A DNA stretch of 22,957 bases, taken from positions 1 to 22,957 of the forward strand of contig JAJKFJ010020969.1 in assembly GCA_027382625.1 (NCBI GenBank), given 5' to 3'. Of the stretch, positions 17,989-22,957 are shown in pieces; the stretch's first letter is position 1; each line of letters opens with the position of its first letter. The notes under the pieces were generated by a model. It did no database searches. It saw only the letters and a program-made list of their open reading frames with translations, and was not told the origin of the DNA. Source of the stretch: Tetmemena sp. SeJ-2015. Lineage: Eukaryota > Ciliophora > Spirotrichea > Sporadotrichida > Oxytrichidae. The position numbers were made by a program, and so were the translations under genes.

Positions 17989-18272
17989 ATGGACAACTCT
18001 TTCGAGAGTCATTGCGATGAAAAGCGAGGCGAAGCAGAAAACAGTGATACTTTTGGTAAGTATTAAATTAAAAACAACTCTTGATTAGGAAAGAATAACT
18101 TTAAGACGCCTCCCAAAATCAGTGTTAATATATTTTATTTTAAGTTCCAACAAAGAGGACGACTATTGTTTAGAATTTAATTAAAATCGGTGATTTCTTG
18201 AAATAAAAAGACGGGGTCTTCAACATGGTGGAAATCAAATCATATATTCACCCTGATGTGCAGCTTGTTTGA
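17989..18272 (+). CDS. Small unknown protein, 76 aa (or 87 aa with one more IES)
   Basis: ATG 17989-17991 starts MDNSFESHCDEKRGEAENSD. A 33-bp GT-AG intron (18056-18088) and a 20-bp IES (18124-18146) are removed in frame, leaving exactly 77 codons to TGA 18270-18272. The product continues NNFKTPPKISVPTKRTTIVQ and LIKIGDFLKQKDGVFNMVEI and ends near SYIHPDVQLV. If the repeat CAGC (18261-18264 and 18328-18331) is a pointer, the end changes to QRDMSHAPLIIFV at TGA 18370-18372. A third open stretch at 18318-18470 (IVSAPLSSEICRTH) may be a further piece. I do not recognise it. Confidence 0.6.
18056..18088 (+). other. Intron, 33 bp, GTAAGT...GATTAG
   Basis: Plus-strand GT-AG with a consensus GTAAGT donor. 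Removal joins ENSDTF to GKNNFKT (split Gly codon) in frame. Confidence 0.75.
18124..18146 (+). other. IES, 20 bp, pointer GTT
   Basis: GTT is at 18124-18126 and 18144-18146. Excision of 20 bp joins PPKISV to PTKRTTIV. The short pointer makes the exact boundary uncertain. Confidence 0.45.
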
Positions 18273-18700
18273 TAAATAATAAAAAATTAATGTGAATTTC
18301 TTCTTAAATCATCGTCTCAGCACCTCTCAGCAGCGAGATATGTCGCACGCACCCCTCATCATCTTTGTCTGAAATTGTGTCGCTAAAACTTGAACTGAGC
18401 GCTCCCACACAAAAGTTGCTAGGATAAAAAGTACTTAGAATTTTATGCTGAATCGAATGGTCTAATAATTATTCAAATTAGACACACTTCAACTGTTATA
18501 TTTTCATTCCATTTTAATTTATATCTAATTTAATTCTCTTTTTTATCAAATTCTAAGCCATATTATTTTTATTTTATATAAAATAAATTATTAATCATAA
18601 AATTATTATAAGATTTCATTATATTAATGCAACAGAAAAGAGTCTAGATAAATTATTTTTGATATTAATCTGTGAATAAAAAGATATTATAAAGTGAATC
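18273..18700. other. Mixed stretch: GC-richer 18315-18430, then AT-rich
   Basis: The part at 18315-18430 is open in two plus-strand frames and is probably a segment of the preceding small gene. The rest is AT-rich with no frame. Confidence 0.4.
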
Positions 18701-18773
18701 ACTCCTGAAAGACAAGGAACTTAAAAGATAGAATCAGATCTAGAAGAAAGAGTACGAGAGCTATTATTTTCAG

Positions 18774-18891
18774 AAACTCTAAGGGTAATTTTTTATTTAA
18801 AATTTAATTTCTGCATGATTCACCTGAGTAAGTAGGCTCACTTGTTTTTAAATTTTAAGTTAAAATTTCTGATTACTAATTATCCAAACTC
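18774..18891 (+). other. IES, 112 bp, pointer AAACTC
   Basis: AAACTC is at 18774-18779 and 18886-18891. Excision joins STRAIIFRNS to MVDSFCNQ in frame. The position and pointer match the IES of the paralogous gene at 15633. Confidence 0.6.
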
Positions 18892-18892
18892 A

Positions 18893-19156
18893 ATGGTTGA
18901 CTCCTTTTGCAACCAAGCAATATCTACAACCTCACTCTCTCTTTTAATTGAGAACGATTCTCTCTAATATAACTTGTATAATAGTGGGCCTTTATTATTA
19001 GAAGCACAGAGCTAGACCGATATGCAAGCTCGACTTAGAAATGAGGAGGTCCCTCTCTCATCAGAAAATGAGGAAATGTTTTTGAAGGCAGAGTTCACAA
19101 AGATAAAGGATTCTTTGCATGGTCTCATTAAAGAATTGAATGATCAGAATATCTGA
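18893..19156 (+). CDS. Copy 2 of a duplicated gene, 87+ aa, helical C-terminus
   Basis: A TGA-free frame runs from ATG 18893-18895 (MVDSFCNQAISTTSLSLLIE) to TGA 19154-19156. It is probably preceded by a segment at about 18707-18779 (DRIRSRRKSTRAIIFRNS) across a 112-bp IES; that segment has no ATG, so the start is uncertain. The C-terminal half is acidic and helical (ARLRNEEVPLSSENEEMF, KAEFTKIKDSLHGLIKEL). It is the intact relative of the gene at 15601, from about 30 bases upstream of MV[DE]S onward. I do not recognise the family. The next gene on the same strand is 880 bp away, mirroring the order in the first copy. Confidence 0.6.
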
Positions 19157-20038
19157 AGGAAAGAATAGGTAGAAGCTATCTTAGACAAACTCAGTATAGC
19201 TAGAGTTATATAAATTAGTATATTGTCACGGTTATAAATTTATCTTAATGAGCAATAAAATATTTTACAAAGTCATTTTAATTTTTAATTGAAGGTATTA
19301 AAGTTAATTCAACAAGTTAGGTAATTTGAATGTTTTAGCAATAACTTGAGATTTATTCTTCGTTAAGTTATTTTTAATGTTACCTACATTCTAAAATAAA
19401 AATGCCATTGAAGTCTCAAATGAATTTAAAATTTGTTATTAAGCCATCTGCCATCATAAAAAGTTATTTTAATATAAAAATGATTGTACAGAAAATAATG
19501 TTTCAAATTTATTGATAAATTAAAACTTTCACTCTCTATGATTGTACTCGCCTTAGGTTGATTTTATTTTTGTAGCCTGCTATTTAATATAGGGAGATAA
19601 AGAATACAATAAGTTAATGAAATATGAAGACCATTAAATATCTTTATACATGAGATGCTCGCAAATATATAATAGATTTAATAAATTTTCTTTTTAATTA
19701 GGTTATTTTTCTTAAAATAACATTTTAACTAGCTAATAAACGAAGTATCAAACAATAAACTTTTTGTTTAATTTATATTTTAGTGTTAAATTTTTATCTC
19801 TTTATAAGTCAAACGATATTTAGTTAAGCAAAGTAATAGTATAGAATTGGCAATAAAAAAATTAAAGAGAGTTAACACTTGATTTAATTCATTAAATTAA
19901 TGCAACTATTTAATAAATACAAAATATATTAAAAAAAGTAAAATATGAAATTAATAAACACATAATTCTATCTCTCTGGATTGTAAATTATTAATTACTT
20001 CTTTCTCAATTTAAAAATATATTTTGTGATTTAAGAAT
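19157..20038. other. AT-rich spacer
   Basis: About 880 bases, mostly A and T, with no protein-like frame on either strand. The last 60 bases before ATG 20039 look like the 5' flank of that gene. Confidence 0.5.
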
Positions 20039-20719
20039 ATGTCTAAGTTTGTTTATGAATATGTTAAGAATACTATATCCGCTGCAATTCCTGTAGCAAA
20101 AAAGCAATTAAAATTCAGAGCTCCGTAATCTGTAATGACTCCTCTTGCTAATAAAGACTCAAATTACAAAAAAGTCGCTCTATCAAAGGCTCCTAACTTA
20201 GCGCATAAAAGTAAACCTGATTGTAACAAGCTTTGGATTATGCTATAGCATATAAACAAAAAGCAGAAAACCACCACAAAGCAGCTTTATCTAAACACTC
20301 AGCGATAAACTTCCAGTAAAATTAATCCTAAATTGGTATAACAAAGGAATTCAAATGAGAAAGATGGAGTCATTTCACATCGTACTCATTAACCTCAACA
20401 ATAAGAAGGTTAAAATGCTAGAGAAGCAACTCTCAACATCCAAAACTCCCATTCTTTGAGCAGAGAAGAAGATCTAGATGAGATCTACGAAGAGGAGAAA
20501 GAATTGAACATGTCTGAGACTACCAAGAAGGCCACTCTCAACCTTGGCTCAGGCAAGATGGGACCTCAAACATCAGACTTTATTCTTAAAACTGGTGGGA
20601 GTCTAAATCTATCCTCAAGAAGGTGCAACTGGGACTTCAGAAAAAGCTCAAGGCAAAGCCTTTCAAACTCAACCAAAAGTGAATAGAGTTCACTTGACTC
20701 AAGTTCAAAGACTCTTTGA
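20039..20719 (+). CDS. Uninterrupted low-complexity basic/acidic protein, 226 aa
   Basis: One frame of 227 codons runs from ATG 20039-20041 (MSKFVYEYVKNTISAAIPVA) to TGA 20717-20719, with 13 or more internal TAA/TAG codons as Gln and no IES needed. The N-terminal half is basic (AKKQLKFRAPQSVM, KVALSKAPNLAHKSK, INKKQKTTTKQL). An acidic patch follows (SREEDLDEIYEEEKEL). The C-terminus is Ser/Gly-rich (NLGSGKMGPQTSDF, SSRRCNWDFRKSSRQSLS). No known domain is recognised. It is related to the gene at 16699, most clearly at NNLASNY/LANKDSNY and in the 3' flank. It may be a cytoskeletal or nuclear basic protein, but nothing in the sequence settles this. Confidence 0.75.
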
Positions 20720-20739
20720 GGTTCACCATTCGTTGTCAC

Positions 20740-21635
20740 TTTACCCCAAAAAATTGGAAAATTTAAAATTTTTTTTTTATTTTTTTTACAATTTAATTTT
20801 TAGGAACTTTTTAAATGATATAAAAAAATAAGATTTTTAAAGATAACTACTTGGATGAACTCTCATTAGCTTTGAGATAAAGAACTCAGATAAGTTTTAA
20901 ATTTTTAAATCAAACATCTTCTTAAATCCTAACTAATTCATCAACTAATTCTGATAAGAAATTAATGTCAGTCTTGCAAATATAATATTTTTCAACTCTT
21001 CGAAATTATCTCTGATGATTTACTCTACCAATCTATTTAATTTGTATCTTGAATTTAGAGTTTGCAAAACTATTGAATAATTCTTTTGCACATAACATAA
21101 TCAAACAAACGCTTATATTATTTTTACTAACTTATAATTAGTATTTTTGTATAAACTATAAATAACCCTTTTATCTTGACTTAATACTTACTTAAAATTT
21201 GCCCTAATTAATTTCTTAAATTTGATATTTTAAAAATAGAGTCACTTAAATTCTAATTTAAGCAAATTTACTTAAAGTTAAAGCTTCCTTTTTTTTTTTT
21301 GTGTGTTTTTTTAAAAATTATTTTTTGGTTTTTGATTCTTAAGATTATTGGTTTCTTTAATTTAAAAATCACTTAAAATTAAAATTTTAAAACGAAATCT
21401 AATGGTTAAAATTGAAAAAAAATAAAAAATTTTTAGACATCAAATCTATATTTAAAAGAAAAATTTTTGCAACTTCAAAAGATGAAGATTATAATACTGA
21501 AAATTCTAGTCTATAAATCACAGAATTTATAAATTGCAGAATTGCGAATGAAAAAAGTATTAATCAGGTTTATTGGCATTTATAAAAACTGATAAAAAAA
21601 AGTTTTAAAAGAAAATCGTTTTCGTGTTTTAGTTG
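20740..21635. other. AT-rich spacer
   Basis: Long T and A runs (20768-20800, 21285-21325) and no credible frame. CCCCAAAAAA at 20744 looks like a telomere unit but stands alone. Confidence 0.5.
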
Positions 21636-21639
21636 AGTT

Positions 21640-22621
21640 ATGCGTCCAACCAAATTTCCGAGAGAGAATAAAACACTTGCGTAATCATTGGCATATTTAA
21701 GGAAGAATTGTTTATAAATAATTTGGCCATTATAATTTCACCAGGCTAAGACTTGAGTAATTACAATTCTAGAGTGGATGATGTGAAGGTAGCTTGGTAT
21801 GAAGAAATCAAGATAGAGGAAGAATCAACAGACCATAGGGAATTTAAAATTCCAAAGACGGAGGAAAAGAAAAAATAGTAACTACTATATAAGAGTACTA
21901 AACTGTCTCAAATAAGCAACAAATCAGAATCTTCGACTTCTATAAAAGCAACTGATTAGAGGAAGAAGTTCATCAAAGAATTTTATGAAAGATAGAACGG
22001 GATAAAAAATAATGAGAGATCAAATTTTTTAGATTTTACGTATTTTTGTAGGCATATAAAATTCAAAATTAAATTTTTTAGCTATACAATCTACAAAATC
22101 TTAACTCACAGATTATTCCAAATTTGCCTCGATTTTTAGCACACAGGAATCATTCCTATTAACGCTAAACATGACAGTCTAATTGAATTTTCTAGGACCC
22201 CTAAACTTATTTGTTATTCGTAATACAGGGGGGGGGGGGGGAGTAACTCAAATCTTCATTTTTCATGATCATTTAATATAAATGCTCATGAAAAAAAAAC
22301 ATAATTATTTTTCTCTATTTAAAATTGAATTTCCCTTTTTTTTAAAGAATTAGAGATAAATTTTAATTTATGTTTTAGACTGCAAGCTACGAAATCAGTA
22401 GCAAATCTAACTATATGAACCTAGTTGAAAAACTCAAAACCTCACTTAAAATTAGCTTTTGAGGATAAAGCGAAGCACAATAAATAGATGGATTAGAAGT
22501 ATTATTAAACCAATAGATTAAAGCATTTCATAAATAATCTAGGACACACAAATCCTCTTTTAAGAAGAAAAATTATAGACAAGAGATAGAACTACACTAT
22601 AGACACCCGTAGACTTCATGA
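21640..22621 (+). CDS. Unknown protein in two segments; large interruption unresolved
   Basis: Segment 1 starts at ATG 21640-21642 (MRPTKFPRE) and is TGA-free to about 22035, containing RVDDVKVAWYEEIKIEEEST, PKTEEKKKQQL and RKKFIKEFYERQNG. Segment 2 begins near 22379 (ASYEISSKSNYMNLVEKLKT). After a 15-bp IES it continues EAQQIDGLEVLLNQQIKAF to TGA 22619-22621. The roughly 340 bases between them are AT-rich with a G14 tract and must be removed. TTTTAGA occurs at both edges but not in the same codon phase, so the join is not solved. Protein-like sequence resumes after 22621 (EELSSSPKENLKAYSLTR), so the end may be near 22700 or beyond. The product is highly charged and unrecognised. Confidence 0.55.
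22228..22241. repeat. G14 homopolymer
   Basis: Fourteen consecutive G on the plus strand in otherwise AT-rich DNA, inside the interruption of the gene at 21640. The length may be affected by sequencing error. Confidence 0.7.
22454..22471 (+). other. Candidate 15-bp IES, pointer AGC
   Basis: AGC is at 22454-22456 and 22469-22471, in the same codon phase. Removing 15 bp deletes one in-frame TGA and joins TSLKIS to EAQQIDGL. Confidence 0.4.
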
Positions 22622-22957
22622 AAAGAGGAATTAAGTTCCTCACCAAAAGAAAATCTCAAAGCTTACTCATTAACAAGATCGAACTAAAATAAAATTGATT
22701 TAGTAAAGATTAATTAATTCTCTAAGTTTAAATTTTAGATTTATAACTAAAAATTGAAGGGGAAGATAAGAATGCTTTTATATTAGATGTGATAATTTAA
22801 TATCTATCCTATGTTGTTGAATGATCTTTTGAAGATTAAGGGGGAATAATTTGATGAATTTTTTTTGTAATTCATTAGATCTGTCTTATTTTCTACTATA
22901 AAAGACGGGGCTTAGATATTTTAAATTTTAAATTTAAAATTTTTTTTTAATTTATTT
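22622..22957. other. Right-edge stretch, partly coding-like, then AT-rich
   Basis: Up to about 22690 the frame of the preceding gene is open after its TGA, and another plus-strand frame (TPVDFMKRGIKFLTKRKS) is open too. Beyond that only AT-rich sequence is seen. Confidence 0.4.

Noticed and set aside
20744..20753. CCCCAAAAAA resembling the C4A4 telomere unit
   Set aside because: It is a single unit, not a tandem array, and has the wrong orientation for a right-hand chromosome end after the plus-strand gene.

Overview
The window looks like germline (micronuclear) DNA of a spirotrich ciliate of the Oxytricha/Stylonychia type. The genetic code is one basis: long protein-like frames appear only if TAA and TAG are read as Gln and TGA is the only stop. 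The other basis is that these frames are cut many times by short AT-rich inserts. Each insert is flanked by a 3-12 bp direct repeat (pointer), and removing the insert plus one repeat copy restores an uninterrupted frame. That is the layout of macronuclear-destined segments (MDSs) and internal eliminated sequences (IESs). The pointers vary in sequence and are not plain TA, which argues against Paramecium and Euplotes. All IES calls were made by eye. The check I could make is that the span minus the excised bases is an exact multiple of three in the five genes resolved from a visible ATG to TGA: 439-1604, 1740-2238, 2486-5421, 7240-8500 and 17989-18272.

Left half, minus strand (about 0.4-9.5 kb): two small unknown genes (439-1604 and 1740-2238), a 766-residue helical protein gene with eight IESs (2486-5421), a protein kinase with a degenerate catalytic loop (5562-7126), and an acidic low-complexity protein (7240-8500). 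The 895-bp IES next to the last gene carries an 820-bp transposon-like element with 28-bp perfect terminal inverted repeats and a candidate 7-bp target duplication. One IES of the large helical gene carries a GC-rich, hairpin-forming insert flanked by 11-bp direct repeats and partly resembling the 3' part of 7SL RNA.

Middle: a gene-poor AT-rich stretch (9.5-10.6 kb), then a plus-strand protein kinase whose VAIK motif is split by a 195-bp IES (10614-11815). A minus-strand PX-BAR sorting nexin with both spliceosomal introns and IESs follows (12089-14517), then a minus-strand gene of unknown function (14604-15699).

Right half, plus strand (15.6-22.7 kb): two copies of a two-gene unit in tandem. 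Copy 1 is 15601-15858 plus 16699-17187; copy 2 is 18774-19156 plus 20039-20719. A small gene lies between them (17989-18272) and a further interrupted gene near the right end (21640-22621). The first gene of copy 1 looks degenerate compared with copy 2. The genes share no obvious pathway. Long AT-rich stretches with no credible gene separate them. No rRNA, tRNA, CRISPR or prokaryotic signals were seen.
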